Source of the DNA: Rhizobiaceae bacterium | GTDB lineage: Bacteria > Pseudomonadota > Alphaproteobacteria > Rhizobiales > Rhizobiaceae | NCBI GenBank assembly: GCA_029233925.1 | Contig: JARGOX010000028.1 | Coordinates: 20,617 to 84,616, forward strand | Reading direction: 5' to 3' | DNA: 64,000 bases | Program-made: the position numbers and the translations under genes | Notes under the pieces: generated by a model | What the model saw: the letters and a program-made list of their open reading frames with translations, nothing else | What the model was told of the DNA's origin: nothing | The model's database searches: none | In this document: piece by piece, positions 53,599 to 63,393 of the stretch | Layout of the letters: every line of letters begins with the position of its first letter | Numbering within the stretch: the stretch's first letter is position 1

Positions 53599-54876
53599 AT
53601 GAATGACACGATTTTGAGTGCGGACGGAATGTCCTGGGTTTCAATACTTGGAATAAGCGCAATCGTTGTTGTTGTGCTTGCGCTGATCTTCTGGTTCCTG
53701 AACCGGCGCGGACACATGGCGTTCATGCGTGGCGGGTCAAACCGACAGCCACGCCTGGCTGTTCTGGATGCCGCAGCGGTCGATTCCCGGCGGCGTCTTG
53801 TCCTGGTCCGTCGCGACAATGTGGAACACTTGATCCTAATCGGTGGACCAACCGATGTTGTTGTCGAGGGCGGTATATACAGAGCCAAGGCCCCTCAGGC
53901 GGATGGCGCCAAACAGCCCAATCCAAAGGCCGTTGCACGCCCGGGCAAACCAAGGCCGCAACCCAAGACCCAGCAGACAGAGCAGCCGGCAGAACAGCAG
54001 GCTGCACCGGCGGCCAAAGCCATTGCGATGGAGCCTCTGGAAATTCCCAAATCGTCAGAACCAAAAACACCGGAAACCAAAACGCCGGAACCCAAATCTC
54101 TCGAACCCAAATCTCCGGAACCAGCAACGATGCCGGTCGTGACGCGTGGGCCTGCTGCGCAACAACCACCGCCAGTGCAAAAGCCGCAGGTTGTCTCAGT
54201 ACCACAACTGGCCGCTGTGGCTGCAGCAACGGCAACCGGGGCAGTCGCTTCAGCGCCGCGGTCGCAGGCTGCAGATGAAGGTTCGGACGTCATCAGCGAG
54301 ATAGCAACAGTCAGAACCGGGAATGCGCCTGCAGCAGGTCAAATGCCCGCTGAATCCGCTGCGCCAGCGACACGTGACAGGCAAAATGACCTGACGGCCG
54401 AATTCGAAGAAGCCTTCGATGCGGCGCCAGAGATAGTTGCTTCCGAACCAGGCCGGGATGTTGAACCGGCAAACGGCGGATCTGAATCCGAATCCGATCC
54501 ATGGTTGGCAATGGTGGCCGCACAACAGAAAACGGCGGAAAATGCTTCATCCTTCGTTGCTCCGTCGGTGGGCCCCGCCACCAATCAGAACGCGCCCTCT
54601 GTCGAAGGCATCCTTGTCCCCAATCCCTCCGTACAAGCTGAACCTTCACCACGGGGTGAAGCGGCCCCGCAAAAGGTCAACCCTGAGGAACTGATCGCCG
54701 ATTTCGACAAGGTTTTGGAAGCAGAAATCAGCCGGTCAGAAAAGGTTGCTCCGGAAATCGCCGAGAGCGAACCTGCAACAGAAGCCGATAACAGCGCTGA
54801 TGGGCCGTCGCAATCAGCCTCACTCGAAGACGAGATGAAAAAAATGCTGGGTGACCTGTCTCCCAAAAAAGAATAG
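53599..54876 (+). CDS. FliO-like/flagellar biosynthetic FliO family protein with long disordered C-terminus
   Basis: N-terminal TM WVSILGISAIVVVVLALIFWFLNRR, then RLAVLDAAAVDSRRRLVLVRRDNVEHLILIGGPTDVVVEGGI; Pro/Lys/Glu-rich tail with KTPE(P/T)K repeats. Confidence 0.75.
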   Translation: MNDTILSADGMSWVSILGISAIVVVVLALIFWFLNRRGHMAFMRGGSNRQPRLAVLDAAAVDSRRRLVLVRRDNVEHLILIGGPTDVVVEGGIYRAKAPQADGAKQPNPKAVARPGKPRPQPKTQQTEQPAEQQAAPAAKAIAMEPLEIPKSSEPKTPETKTPEPKSLEPKSPEPATMPVVTRGPAAQQPPPVQKPQVVSVPQLAAVAAATATGAVASAPRSQAADEGSDVISEIATVRTGNAPAAGQMPAESAAPATRDRQNDLTAEFEEAFDAAPEIVASEPGRDVEPANGGSESESDPWLAMVAAQQKTAENASSFVAPSVGPATNQNAPSVEGILVPNPSVQAEPSPRGEAAPQKVNPEELIADFDKVLEAEISRSEKVAPEIAESEPATEADNSADGPSQSASLEDEMKKMLGDLSPKKE

Positions 54877-54961
54877 AGCAGCTTCCAAAGCGACCACCAA
54901 CATCGTTGTTCGCAGTTCAGGTCAAAATCGGTTGAGTGGTCGTAGAGATGCGACTGTGTCC

Positions 54962-57280
54962 CTATTTGGACGTCATGACCCAAACACCGTCCCATTTGCC
55001 TTCCGGCGGCGCATGTTTCAGCAATTCACACCGATCGATATAGGTGGTTGCCAGGCTGTCAGACGGCGTTGCCTTGATGGCCTGTTGGAAATTGGAGATG
55101 GCCCTGTCCCAATTGGCTTCGCGGTACTGTTTCACCCCCTCATTGAAATAGTTCACATTGTCCATCAGGTTGGGATAGGTTTCGTTGTCATGGTAATCAA
55201 GCACCTCATAGACCCCCACCGGTTCGGTTTTCCCCTTGACCACCACCAGGTCTACGTCGCGCATGCGGTAGGTGCCCTTCAGTTTGGCTCTGGTAAATTC
55301 GCTGATCAGAATGCGCGCCGAATATTGTTTGCAGGCTGATTCCAGCCGCGCGGCAAGATTCACACCATCGCCGATCATCGTGAAATCCATGCGTTTCGGA
55401 GAGCCTATGTTCCCGGAAACGACCATACCGGTATTCAGCCCGACACCATGATCAATAGGCATTTCACCGCGTGCAACACGGACCTTGTTCCAGTCCCACA
55501 ATTCCGTGATCATGGCAATTGTCGCGCGAACGGCACGATCAGCATCATCGTCATGGGCCAGCGGAATTCCGAAGGCTGCCATGATCGCGTCACCAATGAA
55601 CTTGTCCAGCATGCCGCCTTCACGGGTGATGATGTCGACCATGATCGTGAAATACTCGTTGAGCATGGCAACAGTGCCCTGAGCGCCCAGGGATTCCGTC
55701 AAAGTGGTGAAACTGCGAACATCTGAAAACAGGATCGTGGCTTCGGTGCTCTTGCCGCCCAGGAAGTCATCACCACCTTCCATCAGCCGATCTGCAAGAG
55801 AAGGATCCATATAGCGCGACATCGTCGACTTCATGCGTTTTTCGGTGCTGATGTCCTCGATCATCACCATTGAGCCGAGCTTTTTCTGCTCCGTATTGAT
55901 CAACGGAAGAATGGTCACATTCACAGATAGCGGCCGGTCTTCAAATTTCAGCTGCCCGTCGACAATTTCTGCAATCTCGCCCGATTCCTCGACATGACGA
56001 ATTTTCTCCATGAGCCATTGGTTGTCTCCGACAAAGAACGTCTCCGCCGCCAGACCCAAGATCGTGCTGTGGCCCATTCCGGTAATGCGCAGGCCCGACC
56101 GATTGCAGGTGACGATCCTGCCGTCCTCATCCATCGTGATCACACCGTTCGACATGCTTTCCAGCATGGCTTCGGTATAATTCTGCATGTTTTGCACATC
56201 TTCGAACAGTTTTGCGTTCTCAAGAGCAATGGAAACCTGCGCCGTGAATGTTTTCAACCGCTTTTCATCATCATTGGTGAAGGGACCGCCACGCCGGTTC
56301 AGGACCTGAGTGACTCCAATGCATTTGCCGTTTTTGTTGATCACCGGCACGCAGAGGATCGAGCGGGTAAAATATCCCGTTTGTTTGTCAAATGCCGGAT
56401 TAAACCGAAGATCTGCATAGGCGTAAGGGATGTTGATTGTATTGCCCGAGGTAAACACTGCGCCTGCTATGCCAGCCGTGTTCGGAAGACGAATTTCCCC
56501 AATGCCATCACCCATGGCAACCCGCGAAAACAATTCGCCGGTTTTTTCATCATTCATGAAGAGTGTGGAGCGATCAGCTCCCAGCATGCGTGTCGCTTCA
56601 CTCATGACCTTTTTAAGCAGAGTGCCCAGTTCCAGCTCAGATGTAACATCGGAGACGACATCAAGAAACTCGAGCTCCTTTGCCCGGCTTTTTTGCATAC
56701 GCTCGGCAAATTGCGTGTTTTGCAGTGCGATGCTTGCCTGTGTGCCCATGGCCTCTAGAAGACTCAGGTCCTGTATCGTGAACACACCGGACTTCTTGTT
56801 GAGCACCTGGATAACGCCGATTATTTCCTCGCGTACGGTTTTGACCGGGGCGCAGATAATTGTTTCAGTATGATAGCCCGTCTGCTCATCTATGGAATGA
56901 TTGAAGCGGGAATCGTTGTAGGCATCATCAATCACCTCTCCCTTTCCGCTCGTGAACACTGCACCGGCAACACCAGTCGTATTGAGAATGCGGATTTCCC
57001 GGGAAAAATTGCCCTGCGCCACACGGGAATACAATTCACCTGTCGTGCCATCATTGAGAAACAGACTGCCTCGCTCGGCCCCCAATTCCGTGGTGGTCAT
57101 ATTGACCAGCGTTTCGAGAATTTCGTCTAGGCTTTCCATCGCCGCGCATTTGCGCGACACGCTCAGCAGCATCTCCGCATGCTTGAGCTTCTTTTGCGCC
57201 TCCACAAGCAATTCCTGAGGCTTTGCCTTCATTTTGCGCGACGATGCCTGTCGCCTGACTGTTGAAACCGCTGTCGTCAT
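54962..57280 (-). CDS. Adenylate/guanylate cyclase with tandem GAF domains and a PAS domain
   Basis: Two homologous GAF segments (GAERGSLFLNDGTTGELYSRVA / GADRSTLFMNDEKTGELFSRVA), PAS (AMLESMSNGVITMDEDGRIVTCN), class III cyclase (EATILFSDVRSFTTLTES ... GDAIMAAFG ... DFTMIGDGVNLAARLES). Confidence 0.93.
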   Translation of the reverse strand: MTTAVSTVRRQASSRKMKAKPQELLVEAQKKLKHAEMLLSVSRKCAAMESLDEILETLVNMTTTELGAERGSLFLNDGTTGELYSRVAQGNFSREIRILNTTGVAGAVFTSGKGEVIDDAYNDSRFNHSIDEQTGYHTETIICAPVKTVREEIIGVIQVLNKKSGVFTIQDLSLLEAMGTQASIALQNTQFAERMQKSRAKELEFLDVVSDVTSELELGTLLKKVMSEATRMLGADRSTLFMNDEKTGELFSRVAMGDGIGEIRLPNTAGIAGAVFTSGNTINIPYAYADLRFNPAFDKQTGYFTRSILCVPVINKNGKCIGVTQVLNRRGGPFTNDDEKRLKTFTAQVSIALENAKLFEDVQNMQNYTEAMLESMSNGVITMDEDGRIVTCNRSGLRITGMGHSTILGLAAETFFVGDNQWLMEKIRHVEESGEIAEIVDGQLKFEDRPLSVNVTILPLINTEQKKLGSMVMIEDISTEKRMKSTMSRYMDPSLADRLMEGGDDFLGGKSTEATILFSDVRSFTTLTESLGAQGTVAMLNEYFTIMVDIITREGGMLDKFIGDAIMAAFGIPLAHDDDADRAVRATIAMITELWDWNKVRVARGEMPIDHGVGLNTGMVVSGNIGSPKRMDFTMIGDGVNLAARLESACKQYSARILISEFTRAKLKGTYRMRDVDLVVVKGKTEPVGVYEVLDYHDNETYPNLMDNVNYFNEGVKQYREANWDRAISNFQQAIKATPSDSLATTYIDRCELLKHAPPEGKWDGVWVMTSK

Positions 57281-57500
57281 GCCTGTTCAATCTTTTTGAT
57301 GTGCTGGCTGGACCCTACCATGTTTGCCTGCGAGCTGCATGGCCAGTGTGTCAGCCGTCTTTCCGAATTGCTTCATTTCGTTCGCACAGAAGCATTTCAA
57401 TGCTTGAATCCGCCACTCGTATACCAACACGTCAAAGTCCGGCTTATCCCGATGGCGCGATGCTCATTCTCTGTACGGCTACGCTGCTTCTTTGTGCAGC

Positions 57501-58082
57501 CTATGTCTTTCGACCCTCCGTCTGCCTTTGAAGCGCAGGATCGTCCAATTGGGCACGCAAAGCACTGATGGTGGCTTTCAATTGTCGGATTTCATCATGG
57601 GAACGCGCATTGGCCTCCTGAATTTCACGGTCCCGGCTGAATTTAAGCTCTTCCAATGTATCGCGAAGTGCGCTGATCGTCTCTTTCAAATGCTTGATTT
57701 CGTCATGCGAACGATGAACGGCTTCCTGAACCTCTCTGGTTTTCTGATGCCCGAGTTCGTCAAGAGAATCCCGCAACGCACTTGCTGTCTCCCTGAGCTG
57801 ACTTATTTCATCAGCTTTGGCTGACAGCGCTTCCTGAACGGACCTGTCTTTTTCAAAATTCAAATCATCAAGGGAATCGCGCAACGCAGTGGCGGTGTCC
57901 TTCAACTGCTGCATTTCATCTGCGTGAAACGCGCGGACTTCCTGAACCTTGCGTTCCTGCTCCACAGCTGCGCGGTCGAGCGCCTGACGCAACGCATTGA
58001 TCTGCTCGTGCAGACTTCGTGCCTCAAGCTGGGCTTCGTGCAGTCTGTCTGCCTGGCCTTCACCGATACCCGATGTGCTCAT
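57501..58082 (-). CDS. Coiled-coil protein with 36-residue tandem repeats
   Basis: Repeats such as VQEALSAKADEISQLRETASALRDSLDELGHQKTRE; predicted fully helical, no catalytic domain seen. Confidence 0.8.
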   Translation of the reverse strand: MSTSGIGEGQADRLHEAQLEARSLHEQINALRQALDRAAVEQERKVQEVRAFHADEMQQLKDTATALRDSLDDLNFEKDRSVQEALSAKADEISQLRETASALRDSLDELGHQKTREVQEAVHRSHDEIKHLKETISALRDTLEELKFSRDREIQEANARSHDEIRQLKATISALRAQLDDPALQRQTEGRKT

Positions 58083-58368
58083 AGGTTCAATCGCCCAATA
58101 TAACATTCAGGAATTCAGTCTCACTTTGCGAAATTTCTTCGTCAAGTGGAATGCCGAATATTATGTTTTGGATACACGCTTTCGTATCGCATTGATACAA
58201 TACAAATAATTACAGAAATATTGTGTGGTTGAAACGCTCAGGTGCAAGGCGATTATTCATCCGAACGCAATGAGGAGAAGCCGGCACGGCGCATATACCA
58301 GGGCCATGCATTATGTTTAGCCATTCGACGCACATGAACTGTGCGAAGGCATTTGAAAAACCGGCAAT

Positions 58369-58788
58369 CTATTCGTCCCGGTAGACCTTTTCGCGGCGTT
58401 CGTGACGTTCCTGTGCTTCAATCGACAATGTTGCAATCGGACGGGCATCCAGTCGCTTCAGACTGATGGGTTCGCCGGTTTCCTCACAATAACCATAGGT
58501 ACCTTCGGTAATACGCCGCAGCGCTGCATCGATTTTTGAAATCAGCTTGCGCTGCCGATCACGGGCACGCAATTCAATTGCGCGATCGGATTCCGACGAT
58601 GCCCGGTCGGCAATGTCAGGATGGTTGACGCTATCTTCCTGCAGGTTCCCCAGCGTTTCACGCGCCTCACGCAGAATATCGTCTTTCCAGACGTTCAGTT
58701 TGGCACGAAAATAGGCACGCTGTTTTTCATTCATGAAAACCTCGTCATCCGAGGGTACATAGGAACCAAGATCAATCATATCATTCAT
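58369..58788 (-). CDS. dksA: RNA polymerase-binding protein DksA
   Basis: MNEKQRAYFRAKLNVWKDDILREARETLGNLQEDSVNHPDIADRASSESDRAIELRARDRQRKLISKIDAALRRITEGTYGYCEETGEPISLKRLDARPIATLSIEAQERHE. Confidence 0.96.
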   Translation of the reverse strand: MNDMIDLGSYVPSDDEVFMNEKQRAYFRAKLNVWKDDILREARETLGNLQEDSVNHPDIADRASSESDRAIELRARDRQRKLISKIDAALRRITEGTYGYCEETGEPISLKRLDARPIATLSIEAQERHERREKVYRDE

Positions 58789-59439
58789 GGTGATTTCCCT
58801 TGAGGCGGTCCTTTTGCGCGTTGTATAGCTACACCGAACGTTCCACACAAGCAGCAATTCCTGCAGTCCATATTTTTTTTATGGTCATCGTGTTTTACAT
58901 AAGCACCTCAATTGATTTGTCATTTTGTCATCTGGCATTCATATTTCCGGCCGACGGGTGATTCAAAAAATCGGTATGTCACCAGAAGACGCAATATTTC
59001 TTTCTGACTGGCCGGCCACCGGAAACCACCACGTGGTCAAGCGATTTGGCATTCTTGAAATCATTGAATGCCGATCATAACGGCAAGGCGTATCAGCGAC
59101 TTTTGCCACCAAAGGTAGCGCTGTTTTTCTCATGGATCCTGCGCCGACATTGATGCTGTCACGCCGGCTTTGGGCAGATATCAGGATGGCCGCTGTCCGA
59201 CGCAAAACGGCCTGAATGCCCCTCGCCCATCGCAATCTCTAACCCCTGTTTGCGCTTTGGCCTCTTGATTGCCCACTGCGAACATGATCCCGAAACGCAA
59301 CGCTTGGAGTGCATGCAGATACATCAGACCAAGGGAAAAATAGAGGGTTAACAAGGGCACTTCAGGCTCGCTTCAATCTTCAAATGATGATTTAACTGCG
59401 TCGATCGAACAGAGGCTATGGAACAGTAAACCGCCTGCC

Positions 59440-59988
59440 ATGAACAAAAACGAACAAGCGCCCAACCTGATATATCTGCTGCGCCATGCCCATGCGGCCT
59501 GGGCGCGTCCGGGACAGCGTGACTATGACCGCCCGCTTGATGACCTCGGTATTGAAGATGCCAACCTGATGGGGATGGTGCTGGCAAAATTTGAACATCT
59601 GCCGCAAATCATTCTGTGTTCTTCAGCGCGGCGCTGCCGCCAGACCTGCGAAATCATACAATCCCATCTGTCCAACGGACCAATCGTCGAACACGACGAC
59701 GGGCTCTATGAAAATGACCACGACTATTATGTCAGCCTTTTGGCGCGGCAGACCAATCGACCGGTCCTTTTGATCGGGCACAATCCGATGATGGAGGATA
59801 CAGCACATCAATTGAGCGCATCCACAAGCAAGCAGGCAGGCAAAGTGTTGCAAAAGGGTTTTCCGACTGCGGGGCTGGCCGTGATTGAAATTTCGGGCGA
59901 TTTTTCAACAATAGGCGAAGGCGGGATGCTGACAGGTTTTTCGACGCCGAAAAATCAGAAAACAAAAGCCGGCAAGGCATCTGATTGA
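59440..59988 (+). CDS. SixA-like histidine phosphatase family protein
   Basis: LIYLLRHAHAAWARPGQRDYDRPLDDLGIEDANLMG ... ILCSSARRCRQTCEII ... VLLIGHNPMMEDTAHQL. Confidence 0.93.
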   Translation: MNKNEQAPNLIYLLRHAHAAWARPGQRDYDRPLDDLGIEDANLMGMVLAKFEHLPQIILCSSARRCRQTCEIIQSHLSNGPIVEHDDGLYENDHDYYVSLLARQTNRPVLLIGHNPMMEDTAHQLSASTSKQAGKVLQKGFPTAGLAVIEISGDFSTIGEGGMLTGFSTPKNQKTKAGKASD

Positions 59989-60231
59989 CCTGCAGGTATA
60001 TTCCCGTCTGGTCTTTACTTTGCAACCTCCCGGCATCGCGGGGAAATAAGACATCAGCTTGAAACACGATCCGGCTGCATCCATATGCCAAGGAAGGAAA
60101 GGCCCTTTCTTGATGCAAAATGCTGGCGTTTTATCTGACGGCGGTGATGCGCTGAGCTATGAACAAACCTTTTCACTCTTCCCCGGGACGATTCGCACCC
60201 GAAACAACTTGGGCCCGAGATAATACAGGCG

Positions 60232-61725
60232 TTGCTGCCAACGAGGTGCAATTTGGTTTCCACTCTTTCCCGGTTTTCTGACGAAGCCCTGATCACGCTT
60301 GACAACCTGACCGATCGGGCTGGCGATCTTCTTCGCCCAACCATGCGGTTCGGGGTCACAGGCCTGTCGCGCGCTGGCAAGACCGTCTTCATCACCGCCC
60401 TGGTCCACAACCTTCTGCACGGCGGTCGACTGCCCCTCTTCAAGGCACAAAATTCCGGTCGGATCGCATCAGCCTATCTCGAACCGCAGCCCGATGATGG
60501 TGTCCCCCGCTTTCAATATGAAGACCATGTCAAAGCCCTGGTGGAGGAACGCCTGTGGCCGCAGTCCACCCGAGCGATCTCCGAACTCAGACTGACAATC
60601 GAGTATGAATCGGCCAGTGCCTGGAACCGCCTGTTTTCCGGTGGCAAATTGTCGATCGATATTGTTGATTACCCCGGCGAATGGCTGCTGGACCTGCCGC
60701 TTTTGAAGCAGGATTATCGCACGTTCAGTCAGAATGTGATTGAACTGGCGCGCTCGCCTGCCCGTATCGACCTGGCAGAAAAATGGCTGCAACGCTCATC
60801 CGAGGTCGCAAACGGAAAGACCGCTGACGAAGCTGTTGCCCGGGAGATATCAGACCTGTTCGCGCAATATCTTCGCGCCTGTCGCAGCGACGAACGCGCG
60901 CTTTCGACGCTGCCCCCGGGCCGCTTCCTGATGCCCGGCGATCTGGAAGGCTCGCCTGCCCTCACATTCTCGCCACTGCCGGACCTGGCCCACGGACCGG
61001 CGCCGGCAGGTTCGTTGTGGGCCATGATGGAACGCCGCTATGAATCTTACAAGTCGCTGGTGGTCAAACCGTTCTTTCGGGACCATTTTGCGCGTCTGGA
61101 CCGTCAGATCATTCTCATAGATGCCATGCAGGCGATGAATGCCGGAACGGAGGCCATGAAGGATCTGGAACGCGCCTTGGTCGATATTCTTTCCTGTTTC
61201 CGACCAGGCAGCAACAATCTGCTGACATCATTGCTCACCCGGCGCATTGACCGGGTCCTCATCGGTGCCACCAAGGCCGATCATCTGCATCATGAAAGCC
61301 ATGATCGGCTTGAAAATCTTGTGGGACGACTCGTCGAACGCGCTACCCGACAGGCCGGCTATTCAAAAGCCGATATCGAGGTTGTCGCCATGGCCGCTGT
61401 CCGCGCCACCAGAGAGGGCAGCGTCAAACAGGGCAAAGAGCAACTTCCGCTGATCGTTGGAACACCGATGGCGGGTGAAAAAATCGAAGGCGAGACCTTC
61501 GATGGAAACAGTAAAACCGGCATATTTCCCGGGGACTTGCCCGCTGACGTTGAATCATTCTTTCAGCAAGCGCAAGCGCACCCGGGCAAAGCTTTTCCGC
61601 ATCTGAATTTTGTACGCTTCCGGCCGCCGCAACTCGAGCAGACAGCGGAGGGTGTGACACTCTCCTTACCGCACATCCGACTGGATCGCGCATTTGAGTT
61701 CCTGTTCGGAGACCGTTTGGCATGA
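60232..61725 (+). CDS. YcjX family P-loop protein (TTG start 60232 or 60253)
   Basis: RFGVTGLSRAGKTVFITALVHNLLHGGRLPLF ... DIVDYPGEWLLDLPLL ... RVLIGATKADHLHHESHDRLENLV. Confidence 0.93.
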   Translation: MLPTRCNLVSTLSRFSDEALITLDNLTDRAGDLLRPTMRFGVTGLSRAGKTVFITALVHNLLHGGRLPLFKAQNSGRIASAYLEPQPDDGVPRFQYEDHVKALVEERLWPQSTRAISELRLTIEYESASAWNRLFSGGKLSIDIVDYPGEWLLDLPLLKQDYRTFSQNVIELARSPARIDLAEKWLQRSSEVANGKTADEAVAREISDLFAQYLRACRSDERALSTLPPGRFLMPGDLEGSPALTFSPLPDLAHGPAPAGSLWAMMERRYESYKSLVVKPFFRDHFARLDRQIILIDAMQAMNAGTEAMKDLERALVDILSCFRPGSNNLLTSLLTRRIDRVLIGATKADHLHHESHDRLENLVGRLVERATRQAGYSKADIEVVAMAAVRATREGSVKQGKEQLPLIVGTPMAGEKIEGETFDGNSKTGIFPGDLPADVESFFQQAQAHPGKAFPHLNFVRFRPPQLEQTAEGVTLSLPHIRLDRAFEFLFGDRLA

Positions 61726-62837
61726 GTGAGAAAATTCGCAGACCAGCGGCATTCAAAATTGAGGAAACCGCTGAAGGTAAACCCAAAAAAGCCAGGAGCA
61801 GTCCTGAAACCACTTCCAGGGAACGTGCTCCGACATCCGTTTCGGCAGGTATCGAATTCACCCAGCCTGAAGATGACCTGTTTCTTGCCGCCCCCCCGCC
61901 AATTGAGCGGGCAAATGATGGCAATGCGCTGGCAGATCAATTGACGCCGCCGATTGCCAAACCACAGCGCAAACGGTTTTCATTTGCAAAACTGGCCATG
62001 TCCGCTTTCGGTCTGTTGTTTTCTCTGGCCTTTGCCACCTGGCTGGATGGGCTTATCACATCCTATTTCGAGCGTTCCGTGTGGTTGGGATGGACGGCCA
62101 CCGCCCTCACGGCAATCGCTGTTCTTGCGCTCATTGCATTGGCAGCCAGAGAGTTGCGTGCACTAGCGCGCCTTCATGCTGTTCAATCCATGCGCCTGGA
62201 AGCGGCCGCCGCCGTGGCAGAGAAAAATCCGGCAAAAGCCCGTGTGGTTTTGAAAAGACTGATCCGTTTGTTCGCCCATCAACCGCAAACAGCCAGACCC
62301 AGAGCTCGGTTGAAGGAACTGGATGATGAAATCATCGACGGTCCGCACCTGATTGAACTGGCCGAAATCGAACTGATGGCGCCGCTGGACCGCCAGGCCC
62401 GCGAACTGATTGTAAACGCGTCCAAACGCGTGTCCGTGGTAACCGCTGTCAGCCCCAGAGCCCTGGTGGATATCGGCTACGTGCTGTTTGAAGCCATGCG
62501 CCTGATCCGGGCGCTTGCCACGCTCTATGGCAGCCGGCCAGGCTCGCTGGGGGCAATTCGCCTTGCTCGCGATGTCGTCAGCCATCTGGCGGTGACCGGG
62601 TCAATCGCGGTCGGCGACGGCATGGTACAACAATTGCTGGGCCACGGACTGGCATCAAAACTGTCGGCCAGGCTGGGTGAAGGCGTCATTAACGGCTTGA
62701 TGACCGCACGCATTGGCATAGCAGCCATGGACCTGTGCCGACCGCTGCCTTTCAAGTCACTCAAGCGTCCGGGGATCGGTGATTTTGTCGGTGATCTGAC
62801 ACGTCAGGCGACAGGCACTCAAAAGCCCAAAGACTAA
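61722..62837 (+). CDS. TIGR01620/YcjF family membrane protein
   Basis: 4-nt overlap with the ycjX stop; TM region FAKLAMSAFGLLFSLAFATWLDGLI and RSVWLGWTATALTAIAVLALIALAARELRAL; typical YcjF layout. Confidence 0.9.
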   Translation: MSEKIRRPAAFKIEETAEGKPKKARSSPETTSRERAPTSVSAGIEFTQPEDDLFLAAPPPIERANDGNALADQLTPPIAKPQRKRFSFAKLAMSAFGLLFSLAFATWLDGLITSYFERSVWLGWTATALTAIAVLALIALAARELRALARLHAVQSMRLEAAAAVAEKNPAKARVVLKRLIRLFAHQPQTARPRARLKELDDEIIDGPHLIELAEIELMAPLDRQARELIVNASKRVSVVTAVSPRALVDIGYVLFEAMRLIRALATLYGSRPGSLGAIRLARDVVSHLAVTGSIAVGDGMVQQLLGHGLASKLSARLGEGVINGLMTARIGIAAMDLCRPLPFKSLKRPGIGDFVGDLTRQATGTQKPKD

Positions 62838-62852
62838 GTTCCAGTCGTTCAC

Positions 62853-63161
62853 TCAAGGGGCGACACCGGGAGCAGTGACGCCGACACAGCATTCTCGCGT
62901 CAGAAAACCCACCAGGTCCGTCATGGCATCATAATTGGCATGGTTGCGTATTTCCCTGCCGTGGCGTTGCTGGCGAACCAGCCCGACGTCGACCAAAGCG
63001 GACAGATGATGGGCAAGTGTCGAAGCCGGTATGGTCAGATGCTGACCGATTTCACCAACATTCAATCCGCCGTCGCCCGCGCGCACCAGCAAGCGGTACA
63101 CGGAGAGCCTGGCTTCGTGCCCAAGAGCCGACAGGGATTTTGCAGCCGATTTTTCGTTCAT
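62853..63161 (-). CDS. ArsR-family helix-turn-helix transcriptional regulator
   Basis: AKSLSALGHEARLSVYRLLVRAGDGGLNVGEIGQHLTIPASTLAHHLSALVDVGLVRQQRHGREI. Confidence 0.92.
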   Translation of the reverse strand: MNEKSAAKSLSALGHEARLSVYRLLVRAGDGGLNVGEIGQHLTIPASTLAHHLSALVDVGLVRQQRHGREIRNHANYDAMTDLVGFLTRECCVGVTAPGVAP

Positions 63162-63393
63162 GACCGGACCATAGCCGCTGCCTGTATTTCGTCAATACAG
63201 ATCGAAGAACTGGTCATAAGATCCAGGGACGAGCACTGGAGAAATGGACGATGAAGATTGGACTATCTCTTGTTAAAGGCATGGTTTGCACAAATATGCC
63301 CGCTTCTGTTATAAACGCTGAACACATCCTCAACCGGACGTTAACCATTCTGAGCGATGGTGTGAAATCATTAAAACCGTTGCAGGCTGAATT

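Noticed and set aside
54055-54140. KTPE/KSPEP coding repeat as a minisatellite or CRISPR-like array
   Set aside because: In-frame low-complexity protein tail; units are short and degenerate with no spacer structure.
58963-59235. 90-aa minus-strand ORF upstream of dksA
   Set aside because: No family resemblance and unconvincing codon pattern; kept only as part of the intergenic-gap finding.
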